From Nymphaea colorata (lineage: Eukaryota; Streptophyta; Magnoliopsida; Nymphaeales; Nymphaeaceae): 24,356 bases of DNA. Below the pieces are notes generated by a model that saw nothing but the letters and a program-made list of their open reading frames with translations, ran no database searches and was not told where the DNA came from. This document shows positions 8,506-18,210 of the stretch, piece after piece (position 1 is the first letter of the stretch; each line of letters starts with the position of its first letter). A program made the position numbers and the translations under genes. The stretch covers positions 1-24,356 of the forward strand of contig NW_022204849.1 of the NCBI RefSeq assembly GCF_008831285.2, given 5' to 3'.

Positions 8506-9566
8506 TCAGTTTATTTACGCTGTTTTTTGCCTTTTTGATATGGAAAGCCGTCGAAATGATTGATTTTTATCTATTTTTAAATAATTGCTTTGATTTAATC
8601 TTCCATCCTTCTGCTGGTTGGTCTTTCTTCCCCTTCTCGTAGGATAGCTATGCTTAATTGCCTTAGCTATCGTCCTTTTTGTACTATTTTCTAACTTATC
8701 GGTATATTTAATTGCTCGAGTATTGTTTAACAGGTTCCTATACCACCTCTTCTTGAGTATTTAAGCTTATTTAATTGCTTTTATCCTATTTTCCTTGGGA
8801 GGATTTTTGTCTTCATCATAAGTGATCGAAACTGGTGAAATTAATGCAATTAAAGCTGGTCTTGCTGGATGTTTTTGTCGACAATGTTACGAAGCTTGTT
8901 TATTTTTTATGAAACAGTCTCTGGCTAGCTAGATTATTTTACTTGTGAAGATTCACGATATCTCCCCAAAGCCTCAGAAGTCTTCTTAGAGGTCAGTTTG
9001 AAAGACTTTGTTCGGAAATCTATGATCCTTTCGATGATATTGCTTCTCTTTTCCTCGCTGTTTGGATGACGACTGAGTTGGGGGAATTTGACCGGTAAAG
9101 GCATCTTTCCTGTGTACTTTAGTATATGTTATTTTTGACACATCCATAGATGTTCTTTCTGGTTAGTTCCTATCTCATCCTTTGAGTGATTTTATGGCTT
9201 GAGCTTAGAGGTTTTTCTCGATATGAGTACTCTCTTTGGATAATATATTTGGGAGCTGATTCTTATCTTTGGGCTTTCTAGGTATATCTGCTAGAGTATT
9301 GTCGTTCGGGCCAGTTCAGATGCTACGATTCTCGATACGCGAAATTCCGATTTTAGCTGTCCTCGGATCTCAATTTATAAATCTTAGATTTTGACTGTGT
9401 TGCTAACATTTATTATTACTTTAAAGAATCTGTAATAAAGCAGCAAATATTGGTGATGTTTGTATAACTCGAGTTGGCTTTTTTTTAGTATTTTATTTGG
9501 GCCATAGAGAATAAAAATATATAAAAATAATTGACTTTATGATGGATTGTGAACTTCTTGGGACAT
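8506..9566 (-). CDS. Basic, Lys/Arg/Ser-rich protein
   Basis: About 350 residues. From ATG 9566 (MSQEVHNPSESQLFLY) one frame stays open for roughly 240 codons. A hydrophobic N-terminal stretch (residues 10-50) is followed by a basic region: QLKSEFRVSRIVASELART, KEHLWMCQKEHILKYTGKMP, SNIIERIIDFRTKSFKLTS, LRNIVDKNIQQDQLELHEF. A one-base correction near 8820 gives YDEDKNPPKENRIKAIKEAE, LKKRWYRNLLNNTRAIKYT and a very basic tail ending SISKRQKTAEIN at TGA 8506-8508. No domain recognised; the basic tail suggests nucleic-acid or microtubule binding (inference). The alternative start ATG 9409 (MLATQSKSK) lies in another frame and would remove the hydrophobic N-terminus. Confidence 0.6.
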
Positions 9567-9786
9567 ATATGCCAAAAAAGTCATTTATGTAAACACTTTA
9601 TCTTTTGGTATTATGAATAATGAATAAATATTAACGATCATTGAAAAAAATTAATGGATTTTCTGGAGGCAGATTTCATTTTTTATGGGAAAAAGTACAT
9701 CAAAGCCATCTAATGCTGTTCGACATTCCCATCAATGTACTCTTCTCTTCGTCTATATTATTCTCGTATTAATATTTTTCAATAAG

Positions 9787-11952
9787 TCACTTCCTGGCAG
9801 CTCTAGCCAGTTCTTTGAATCCGTTCTCGCAGACGGTCTTTGAAAGTATGTAATATTTGTTCTTCGGCCATGCTTGGGAGGAGGGTAATAGAGATCAATC
9901 GTTACTTCAATGTATCATCGATTAATTTGGGAAACAGTCTTTATAGAATTGGACAAGTCCCTAAGGCAAGGATTAGTGTGTACGCTGACCATCCAAGGGA
10001 CAAAATGGAATCAATTACATAGTTGAACTAAAATAACTCATATGATGAAGTTTTTTGCTATATGATCTTATTGTAAGTCTTTTAGATGATGAACTTGGCT
10101 GAATGCTTCATGACTGGTACTGCATCTCTTTGGAAATTGTGAAACCATCCGCATTAGTCAAGATAGTTCTCGAATTCTGCAAAGCTTATCTTGTTTGCTG
10201 CCTATGATTAGCCAAATTTGGAGTGATTGATTTGGATTGCCTCGTTGGCGAAGTGTACATATGGCTTTTGCTTTATTTATCATAGATCTATGAGCAAATT
10301 TCCATAAAACCTTCATTATACCAGTACATCTTCACCTTATTTTCCAGTTTAGTCACCAGTGCATATGCTTTACATTAAATTTACGATCCCTGTATAAAAA
10401 AGGATGCTAAATGTACTCTTAGATGATCAAAGTTTACTTAATCGACAGATGTTCATTCAGAAATCCCTATATGGCCTCATGGGAGTTTAAGATTTTAAGG
10501 AAATGGTTCTTATTTTGGGACTATGCGTTTTTGATGATCCAGTATTTATTATTTTCTTTGAGATAGTTTAGAAGTATGTTTTTCCCTCGCTTCTTATCCT
10601 AAGAGTAGTTATCGTTTTGGAATTTTAGCCAAAAACGAGAGGTCTTATGATGGATGTAATACCTTTTCGGGATTTTTATGTTAGGATTTCTCACCTTATT
10701 CATGATCTCGAACAATGCTATCTTGCTCGTGATGTATTTTTATTTTTCAAGTGGTTGTGCAATTCACGATGGGCTTTACCTCCTCTGCCGGAATATCTTT
10801 TTAGGTGTGTCAATCTTGAGGTATGTAGGCGCCATTAGCATGCTTTCTTTGGAAAAATATTATTCGTTTTTGAGTTGCGTCCACACAAAGGCAGGCCTTT
10901 GCTTATTTTTGTGCTATATTTATGCTACACCCACCACCATCTCTTCTTCAATGCTTCCTCTATAAATTGGAGTTGTAATTTTCTTCCATTTTGTATGTTG
11001 GCCTCTCACTCAAATAATTATCCGTGCTTCTATACTCAATGAATAAGCTAGGCAGGTTTCCTCGATGAGCTTTAAGTACCTTTTCAACGTTTAGGTGAAG
11101 ACTAACTCTGACTTGGAGAGCAGATTGCTTTTTTGAAATTTTATTTGCTACTATCCCGATGGATGTACTTCCTGGAGCCATTCTTCTGAGACTTTTGGGT
11201 ATGGGTTAGATAGAATCCACTAAGTTTGCTTGTCTTTATTTGTTTTTCTTAGCTACTCTATTTTTTGGATAATATTAGCGTTTGGTTCAAAGCTCTCAGG
11301 CTTGACCTGTGCGAGCTTAGAGTTTTGTTTGTGGACGATTGTTATTTTTCGAAGATGCTGGCCCTTTCTATTCTGAGGAAATCCGAAGCGTCTTTGATTT
11401 CGGTATTGGCAATGATCTTCTATTGTCTTTCATTATTATAAATGAAGATAGGAAGGCCTTGTTTCTTTTTGTTGACTTCAAAATTTTGTTCAAACTTATG
11501 CAGTATACTCTTTTTGCTCTTCCTGACCTTTCGTGTATTTGTCTATGGTTTGATATTTGCGTGTTTCATTCTTTCCTTTAATGATTTTATTGATTTTTCT
11601 TTGATTTTTTATCTAATACGGTTGACAACTTCGCTATCCTCTGTCTTTAGGTTATAGATAGTGCGATCTATAACTTTATATGAGTCATATGGGGAAGCAT
11701 TTCTTCTATTGTTATAATTGAGATTAAACTATTATTAAACCCGATTCTATGTTAGCAGGGAAATGGAAATTGGGAAATATATTAAAGATTCGCAAAGTAT
11801 TGGGTCTTTTTGAAAGATTAGGATAACTTAAGTTTTGAGATTGCGCATAGATATGAAACGAGAATATATGTTTTCACTTTTTGAAAGGTTTTTGCTTAGT
11901 TTTTATCCATATTTTCTATTTATGCATATACTGGATTATTCGGTTGATTCAT
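9787..11952 (-). CDS. Tubulin-tyrosine-ligase-like (TTLL) protein, probable pseudoenzyme
   Basis: TTL/TTLL family. Active members ligate Glu, Gly or Tyr to tubulin on axonemal microtubules. It starts at ATG 11952 (MNQPNNPVYAEIENMDKNE). A basic Ser/Lys-rich N-terminal extension of about 330 residues precedes the domain: KKRWWWV, FVWTQLKNEEYFSKESML, IPKRYYIHHKTSRFWLKFQ, NKYWIIKNAESQNKNHFLKI (WIIK is the ATP-site Lys region), LIIEEYIEHPFLYRDRKFNV, AYALVTKLENKVKMYWYNEG, VHFANEAIQINHSKFG, ISFAEFENYLDE and WMVSVHTNPCLRDL. Family EVNTNPCLE is here SVHTNPCLR, KFDxR is KFN-V-K/R, and the Gly-rich GRGI loop is absent, so catalysis is doubtful. At least six one-base frame breaks occur. It ends at TGA 9787-9789 after FKELARAARK; the same frame continues 28 coding-like codons to a TGA at 9700. 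Confidence 0.86.
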
Positions 11953-12205
11953 ATTATCTTATCAATAAAAATGTTATTAATTACTATCTAATTGTCATAA
12001 TTGAAGAATATGAGGAAAGAACAAGCGTATTGTTATCAAAAATATTATCATTTAATTGTTTTTTTAGATGATTATGGCCAAACGTATATTTCAGACCACA
12101 TAAGCATACCGATCTGTTTGGCTTTTTGGATTGTAATTAGCTTTGATTCGAAATCTAACGGTTAAAAACGATCTTTTTTGCTTTATGAATCATCTAATAA
12201 AAATT
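11953..12205. other. Intergenic, AT-rich
   Basis: This is the region upstream of the TTLL-like gene. Very AT-rich, with runs of A and T. The TTLL frame remains open for about 25 codons above the chosen ATG but has no earlier start. No other feature seen. Confidence 0.5.
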
Positions 12206-12475
12206 TCAAATAACAAAACAACCATAACATTAATATTTTTCCATTTTTGCAGATTGATTTGTCGTCAAATCGCATTTCCCTGATTTTGCAGCAAAATTTA
12301 AGATATTGTAAAGGTATATATAACCATTAACCTTGTATACTGGTGATTCTTAGCTTACTTTATACAAGCTAATAAAATAAAATAAACGAACATATAAAAT
12401 AGCATACTTTTATTGGCCAAAACCACCTGGATGGCTTCTTCTCACCTTGGGATATCTCACATTGGTATAGAACAT
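12206..12475 (-). CDS. Possible 89-residue protein
   Basis: An uncorrected frame from ATG 12475 (MFYTNVRYPKVRRSHPGGFG) to TGA 12206-12208, with a hydrophobic middle (YAILYVRLFYFISLYKV) and a polar end (LNFAAKSGKCDLTTNQSAKM). Not recognised. It lies immediately downstream of the stop of the next gene. A different frame over 12400-12492 continues that gene in frame past its TGA (VLYQCEISQGEKKPSRWFW), so these bases may belong to that gene instead. Confidence 0.33.
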
Positions 12476-12491
12476 GATGATTATATATATA

Positions 12492-13488
12492 TCATTCCTC
12501 AGATGAGCTTGGTTCCTCACTCTCATCTTAGTTTAAAAATTACTTTATGATAAAGGTCCTTCTTTTCAAATGAATTTTCTTTGAGACGGCCTCTATCCTT
12601 TTCGAGGTCAGTATGGCCATTGGGCTTAGGCATCTCAGGTAATAAAAGATGCAAATACGGTATAAGTAGCATAGCTACTCAATGCTTATCAACCTCTATT
12701 AGTTCAATTTCTAAGTGGTGAGGGTAATTCCTTGAGCAAATTTTAAGGTGTGAAGAAGGAAAGGACGGTCTTCCGATTGATGTACTTTCTTTATCTTTTT
12801 AGATTTATCAATTGTAAGAAATTGTAGAATAGTTATTTTACCTTTTCCGTCGAAATTGATGGATTTTTGAGCTGTTTTATTGCTCTTTCGAGTATGGGCT
12901 AAGATTATTTAATCTTTGTGAGGAAAGTAAGTATGTGGTTAATGATATTAGACTAACAATTTTTTTTTGCGCTTTAAATTAGCTTCGACTTATTCCTATG
13001 ATTTCTCCGCTTATTCTTTTTGATAATGTTTTGGGTGCGATTTTTCTTTGGTTTCTGTGGCTGCTTCGTTTCGGAGAGTTATGTGTTTTGCGTGGTGTTT
13101 AATTCTTACCTTTTTGCGATTGTTCCAAAGTTCGAATTAAAATTAGCTATGGTCGATGGCTAATGATATGAGCACGGTGGCGTATATGCATACACTGGGA
13201 AGTAAGAGTATAGAAACAATTGATTTTGGTAATTGTTGAAGAGAATCGTTTTCTACATTAACTTTTTCTTCTGTATTTTTTTATTTATTATACTAATTGA
13301 AAAACTTGAGATGCAATTTATAATGGGATTGCGGAGCATTACTTTTTGGGGATTTTTGAAAGGCATGGCCTTGGAAGGGACGGAAATTGCAATGAAAGAA
13401 AGCATTGTGGATGGGATTATGAGAGGCCTTTGATTATTCAAATTATTCAAGGATTATGTTTGATAGAAAATTTCGATCTGAGTGCATC
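12492..13488 (-). CDS. Charged protein with internal Glu/Lys coiled region
   Basis: It starts at ATG 13488 (MHSDRNFLSNIILEEFEESK) and stays open in one frame for about 200 codons. Segments: HNAFFHCNFRPFQGHAFQK, KLHLKFFNEYNKEKNTEEK, a hydrophobic stretch SILLLPSVCIYATVLISLA (residues about 95-113, possibly membrane or buried), then WNNRKKVRIKHHAKHI and a Glu-rich helix in which several of the Glu are UAR. Corrections near 12885, 12715 and 12540 lead to ILERAIKQLKNPSISTEKV, FFTPENLLKELPSPLRNE, AMLLIPYLHLLLPEMPKPNG and an acidic end, DESEEPSSSEE, at TGA 12492-12494. No family recognised. It is divergent from the plus gene at 13687. Confidence 0.6.
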
Positions 13489-13686
13489 TAAAACACTGCA
13501 CGATAAGTTCAAAAAATGATTCAAGGCCTCTACAGGCTGTTTTGGAAGCATTTTTTGTTCCCGATGTTTGATTTAGGTTAATTTCCCTGCTTGCTTTTAT
13601 TCTTCGAAGTTATCTTTAAAACGCATCTGGGATTAAAAACTACATTATTTTTTTGGAGGATTGGGGATTGTGGATGAAAATTTAGA

Positions 13687-14575
13687 ATGGATGATGGGGA
13701 GAAGAAGCTTTATGATTTCGGGATTATATGGTCCAAAGTTGAAGATCATGCTCATGGAAATTCATCAGTAAAACATGTGGCAATCGCTATTGTATATACT
13801 CTTTTCCTTCTATTTCATGTTTAGTATTAATTTATTTATCAGTCCGTCCAGTTTTTCAAATGGATAACTATGTGTCCATGTTTCCAATACTTCATACCTG
13901 ATCAAAGGAAAGTTATGATTTTTGAGCATAGTTTCAAAGAATTGAGTAGAAGAATGGCAAGAATATATGGAATATATGCCGAAAAATATACTTCTATTAT
14001 TTTTGTCGGGAAAAGTTATGTTTAGAAATGGAATTCTATCGTCATAATTAATAATAGAAACTATCATTATTTAACTGGATTTTTAGATGGGGTTGGCAAA
14101 TAACCATCAAAAATAACGAAATCGTGGGCTCAGTATATCTTCCTTTATCGTTTTTTCTAGAATCTCCGAAAAAACATATTAATCATATAGTAAACTACTT
14201 TCATGAGATAATAATGGCCATAACATATAGTGGTAGGAATCATTTACCACCATCCTTTTTCTTTTTGATTGTGGAGTTGATATTTCTTTCTTATAATTCA
14301 AATGAGTTATGAGCTTTTATCGATGGATGAGAAATAAAAAATCACATGGCCTTTGCTCAGTGCCAGGCTTGATTGAATCCGTTGAAAATAATATTGGTGA
14401 CGTTTTCGAACGATTGAAGAAAACATGGATAATATATAAAGAAAAGAAACTTATTTTGGAGTTTAATATATCCTACGATCATCTACCATGGCAAATGATG
14501 ATATTTGGCCTCTTTATATGCAGTCTATCTATTTTTACATGGCAATATTAACATCGACAAAAACGGAAATTTTGA
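13687..14575 (+). CDS. Probable membrane-associated protein, plus strand
   Basis: From ATG 13687 (MDDGEKKLYDFGIIWSKVED) one frame is open for 193 codons. It includes a hydrophobic segment (HVAIAIVYTLFLLFHV), then PDQRKVMIFEHSFKELSRRM, RIYGIYAEKYTSIIFVGKSY, NRNYHYLTGFLDGVGKE and WAQYIFLYRFFENLRKNILI. Two one-base shifts between 14230 and 14305 join RNKKSHGLCSVPGLIESVEN, DVFERLKKTWIIYKEKKL and a second hydrophobic helix (MMIFGLFICSLSIFTW) before TGA 14573-14575. The purine-rich plus strand supports this direction. A minus frame (13765-14110) is also open and cannot be excluded. Family not recognised. Confidence 0.45.
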
Positions 14576-14868
14576 AAAAGTTTACCATAACTCTTTGGGA
14601 TAGCCTCACCATCAAATAAATAACCAATCCTCAAGTCTTGCGAATGTAGGAATATAACCATATATAATTTTGGAGAAGATTTGAATAAATAGCATAAGGA
14701 TTAACGCTTATTCTTGATTTTCAAAATTCCAAAGATTTTGCTTAATTTTTTTATCCCACCGTCAAAAGGGCCAACTTCACGACGTTCATGCTGCACCAAC
14801 AGAAAAATTAAAATTAGTTTCAGTGTGGCATTAATATAAACATTGATGCTAAAATCATATCCTCAGAC
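14576..14868. other. Between two convergent genes; unresolved
   Basis: This lies between the ends of the plus gene and the LRR gene. The minus strand holds an open stretch around 14690-14850 (HERREVGPFDGGIKKLSKIF) in the same frame as the end of the LRR gene but beyond two TGA codons. It may be a real C-terminal extension or 3' UTR. No other feature seen. Confidence 0.35.
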
Positions 14869-15873
14869 TCAAATCAATAAATTTCTGCAAAAGACCTTTT
14901 TAAACCTGCTATTGGCCTCTCCACTAAGCTGGTTGCTGTCTTTTATAGTTCGATCCTTACATAAAGACATGTGCTTCATTTATCTTCGCTACAACATTAG
15001 AAGAAGAACCTAGCTCTACGAAAGCTTGTTATTTCCTTCATGCTGAAAGAATTACTCAGCCAGATCTTTTCCAGATTCCCTGCGTGGAGTCCAATCAAGG
15101 CCTTTATACCGTCCACACTGATCGAGTTCATGCCTTACTGGATGAATATGTACTTAGATCCAATTCTTTGAGTGCTGGCAATTGGCTCTTGGATAGATGA
15201 GAGACTCCAGAGCTGTCAATTTAATTATTCCCTATTTTAGCAACCGCTTACCTAACTAAAGCGACTCCAGGCTTTGGAGAGATGATTTGGAGATGTATTT
15301 GCATCCCTTGCTTCCCAGTTGTTCTTCCCTTTGTTAGAGAGGCGTACAGATGTAGAGTCTGGTCAGATGGTTCCAGTTGCGCTCGGCAACGATGTGAATG
15401 CTGATGGATTTAAGCCATTGTTGACTTCATTGATGGTAGCTTACATAGCACGATTTCCCGAATACTTTGAGAGGGTAATTGGCAGAGATTAGACAGATCG
15501 GACTTTTTAATGCTTACGCCGGCTGGATAGGGGGTATTTTACACAAATTGATTTTGGTCTTGGGCTGATCTTCCTCTGACTGCACTTGCAGCATCATTGA
15601 TAATTATTAGATAAAATTATCTACGCGTTATTAGTATACAACCAGATGATAGAATATAGAAGATTTTAAAAAGATCTAAAAGGAATGTGAAACAAATAGA
15701 TTGGCTTTTATACTTAATAACAATGGCTAGCTTGGATGGTGCTCTAATTGTTTAATGAAAACTAAACTATATTATGGATCATTAATGATTAAATGATCAA
15801 ATATCCTTTGATTAATAGGCTTGATTATGAGAGCATAAAGCATATATGTTACATCTATCAATTTTTCTTCCAT
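14869..15873 (-). CDS. Leucine-rich repeat protein (RNI type)
   Basis: It starts at ATG 15873 (MEEKLIDVTYMLYALIIKP). A non-repeat N-terminal part of about 110 residues (YSLVFIKQLEHHPSEPLLL, VYEERVDNFIEELSMMLQ) is followed, after a correction near 15425, by leucine-rich repeats of about 25 residues: QLGSKGCKYISKSSLQSLES, IDSSGVSHLSKSQLPALKEL, NSISVDGIKALIGLHAGN with LEKIWLS. The N-x-(I/L)-x2-x-G pattern is of the ribonuclease-inhibitor type, common in ciliates as protein-interaction scaffolds. Several one-base shifts fall between repeats. The end chosen is TGA 14869-14871. Only 72 bp separate its start from the INTS6 stop, in the same direction. Specific partner unknown. Confidence 0.75.
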
Positions 15874-15945
15874 TTTTACATGAATTTCTTAGGATGTCTT
15901 AGTTTTTGAGGAGGAAGGAAGTGGCGAGGTTGACTGGATTGAACT

Positions 15946-17989
15946 TCACTTATATTTTTTGTTCAGAGGCAGACTGTTGATCCTGCGTACTGTTTCGTCA
16001 CAATACTGGTCCACCTTCTCTTCGACCATCTTCTACACGATCTTGTGGGTGATGGCTCTTTTCCGCCGAACTGGCAGACTTTGAGTCTTTCGATGCTGTT
16101 TTTTATCTACTTATGGTACCATTGCACTTGATTCTGACTGGGATTGACTTCGCTTTTGGCTTAGCTTGCTATTTTTTTTCAGCGGGTGCCTTTTCAGCTT
16201 GAACAGGTGCTGCTTTTTAAGGTTGTTTTTCATTTTTCTGAGGATTTTCAACAGTTTCCTTGATGATGATTGCCTCCTTGGGTTCTGTCTCATTGGCTTT
16301 TCTCTTCTTGCGATATGGGTTTCCGAATTGATGGTGATGTTTTCGTTGAAATCGTCTTCTCCAATCTTCTTGAGGGTGTTATACTTCTCCAGTTCCCTCA
16401 CCATAGGCACTGGATCGATCTGGTTGCTGCTCAGGTAGTCCTCCACTCCTGCCTTCTTCTTGAAGGCCAGCAGTTCGCCCACTAACTCCTAAATACCCTC
16501 CAACGCTGTCCAACTGGCCCTGCCAAAGGTGTAGTTTGAGGAGTATGTGGGACAGCAATCCGCTTTGAACTTTTGGTGGTTTTACAGGTTGGCTTGGAAC
16601 AGCTTAGGCAGGTTACGTTTTTCCATCATTCTTAGGGTCTCAAGCTGAGTCTGGATCGCAAGGGTGGGGGTGTTGGCAAGCGGATTTTCGAAGAGGTCAT
16701 AGTCGATGATGATGCTGAGCTTATCGAAGATGATCTTCAGGAATTTGGTATAGAAGTGAGGCAGGGTGAGCAGATACTGATAGGTGGCGACCTCTATGGC
16801 CTTCATGGGCATTTTCGCCTCCACGCTCTTGAGGATGGAGTTTAGGACTGGAAAGTTGGCGAAGAAAAAACTGGCCTACGTGCCTCTGGGGAGAGGGAAA
16901 GCAGTCCAACTGGGCACTAAACGCCCTTATGCTCGAAGAAAATGGGGAATTTTTAGTCTATGCTGTCATTCTCAAGCATGGCGACTGCAGGATTAGGCAA
17001 GATCTTGTACCTATTTTCGGGCAGTATTGACGAATTCTCTCTACGTACTTCTTAGTAAGGTCGAGGTAGAAGCGGAAGCTTCCCAACCTTACAGCCTCCT
17101 TTATCCTTATCGCTGCATTCTAAATAGATGGAAGCATACTGGTGGTGTAGGGAAGCGGTATTTCCATAGTTTGGTGGGCACTAGTTGGAATGGTATGTTG
17201 TTGAGGAACTCCTGCCAAGCTTTGAAGTAGGCTGAGCCTCTTTCTGACGGCACGAAATCGTTATATTTGCGCTTCAGTTCTCGAGTTAGAAGTTGAAGAG
17301 GAGGGACGGCTTGAAAGTCTCAATCCTGTTCCAAAGCGAAGCAGTCAAGCCGTCATAACTCATAACGAACTTCAGCTCACTGTTGATCCTCCTCAGCGCC
17401 TCACCATACAGTCCAATATCGCGTTGCCCCTATAGCTTGCCCCTGAATCCCTCTTAAGTGAGCAAACCGCGCTCAGTATAGGAGGAAAACCACCAAATAG
17501 GCTGCTAACTGGTACTAGCTTCGCATCACTGCCTTTCCCTAAGGCACGCCGTCAATTTTGCATCTTTCTTCTGGTCATTCGGTCGCTGATGAAGACAATC
17601 AGAGCTGGTTCGTAAAGGAAGGCCTAGCGATACCCCTTGAGTGTTTAAGCTTCAGAGAGGATCCGGAAGCGACTAATGTGGTCAATAGCTGTCTGAAGAG
17701 CTTGAGCGGGGTCGGTATCGATGGCGGGAGCGATGGCTTTGAGCTGAATCCGATATTAAATACCTGCAGTAGAGGTGAGCTTCATCGTGCTAGAAGCTGG
17801 AGAGGTAGGTGCGAGGGACGGAGGAGCAGAAGAGATGGACATGTTCATGCGCATTGGGAAATCCCAGCCGGTTGAGACTGCGCAGCGTATTCTCAACCTG
17901 CTCTTAACGCAATCGAGGAGAGTCATGCCATTGTGGGGACGCTGTTCCATGGTAAGGGAGTTATCGATAACGAAGCAAAGATGGATCAT
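15946..17989 (-). CDS. INTS6: Integrator complex subunit 6 (INTS6)
   Basis: INTS6 (DDX26-type VWA protein), part of the nuclear Integrator complex, which cleaves snRNA and terminates paused transcription. It starts at ATG 17989 with a von Willebrand A strand, MIHLCFVIDNSLTMEQRPHN, GMTLLDCVK, close in pattern to the animal N-terminus. The MIDAS reads D-N-S-L-T instead of D-x-S-x-S. Further VWA pieces: NTLRSLNRLGFPNAHEHVHL, DPAQALQTAIDHISRF and FLYEPALIVFISD. The middle includes RFYLDLTKKYVERIRQYCP, KFPIFFEHKGVECPVGLLSL and YQYLLTLPHFYTKFLKIIFD. The C-terminal region has DPVPMVRELEKYNTLKKIG, matching the short Pro-Leu-Arg-Glu region of INTS6. The tail is basic and ends at TGA 15946-15948. About 680 codons against nearly 890 in human. 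Many frame breaks make the middle uncertain. It shares a 221-bp promoter with LIS1. Confidence 0.8.
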
Positions 17990-18210
17990 CAATCAATCAA
18001 ATATTATTATTGCCATTATCACACCACCATACAATCTCTATCCCTATCTATATCAATCCCCGCTCATTATGTTCATTTCTGTCAGAAGACCCATTCCCTT
18101 TATCCCTCCATTCTTTTTCGCTTTGATTCCCCAATTCTGTGCGTTTATCGATATGGAAATCTGTTAGGTAGACGTATATAAGGGAGCAAGATGGTATAAT
18201 TAAATTTGAG
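17990..18210. promoter_or_regulatory. Shared divergent promoter of INTS6 and LIS1
   Basis: Only 221 bp lie between the two start codons. On the plus strand a TATA-like TATATAAG sits at 18175-18182, about 30 bp before the LIS1 ATG. The other half is rich in ATC/ATT repeats and has no clear TATA for the INTS6 side. Confidence 0.5.

Noticed and set aside
9840-10022. 60-codon plus ORF
   Set aside because: Antisense of the TTLL segment containing VHTNPCL.
10647-10965. Plus-strand hydrophobic ORFs
   Set aside because: They overlap the TTLL domain, which is recognisable on the minus strand (FVWTQ, YLKIDTPKK).
11764-12071. Plus-strand ORFs upstream of the TTLL gene
   Set aside because: The TTLL minus frame stays open through this region from ATG 11952 with clear protein-like composition; the plus ORFs are its antisense.
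13233-13433. Plus-strand membrane-like ORF
   Set aside because: It is antisense to an uninterrupted minus frame starting at ATG 13488; hydrophobicity comes from the complement of Lys/Glu-rich codons.
17558-18181. Plus-strand ORFs over the INTS6 start
   Set aside because: The VWA domain of INTS6 on the minus strand explains this region.
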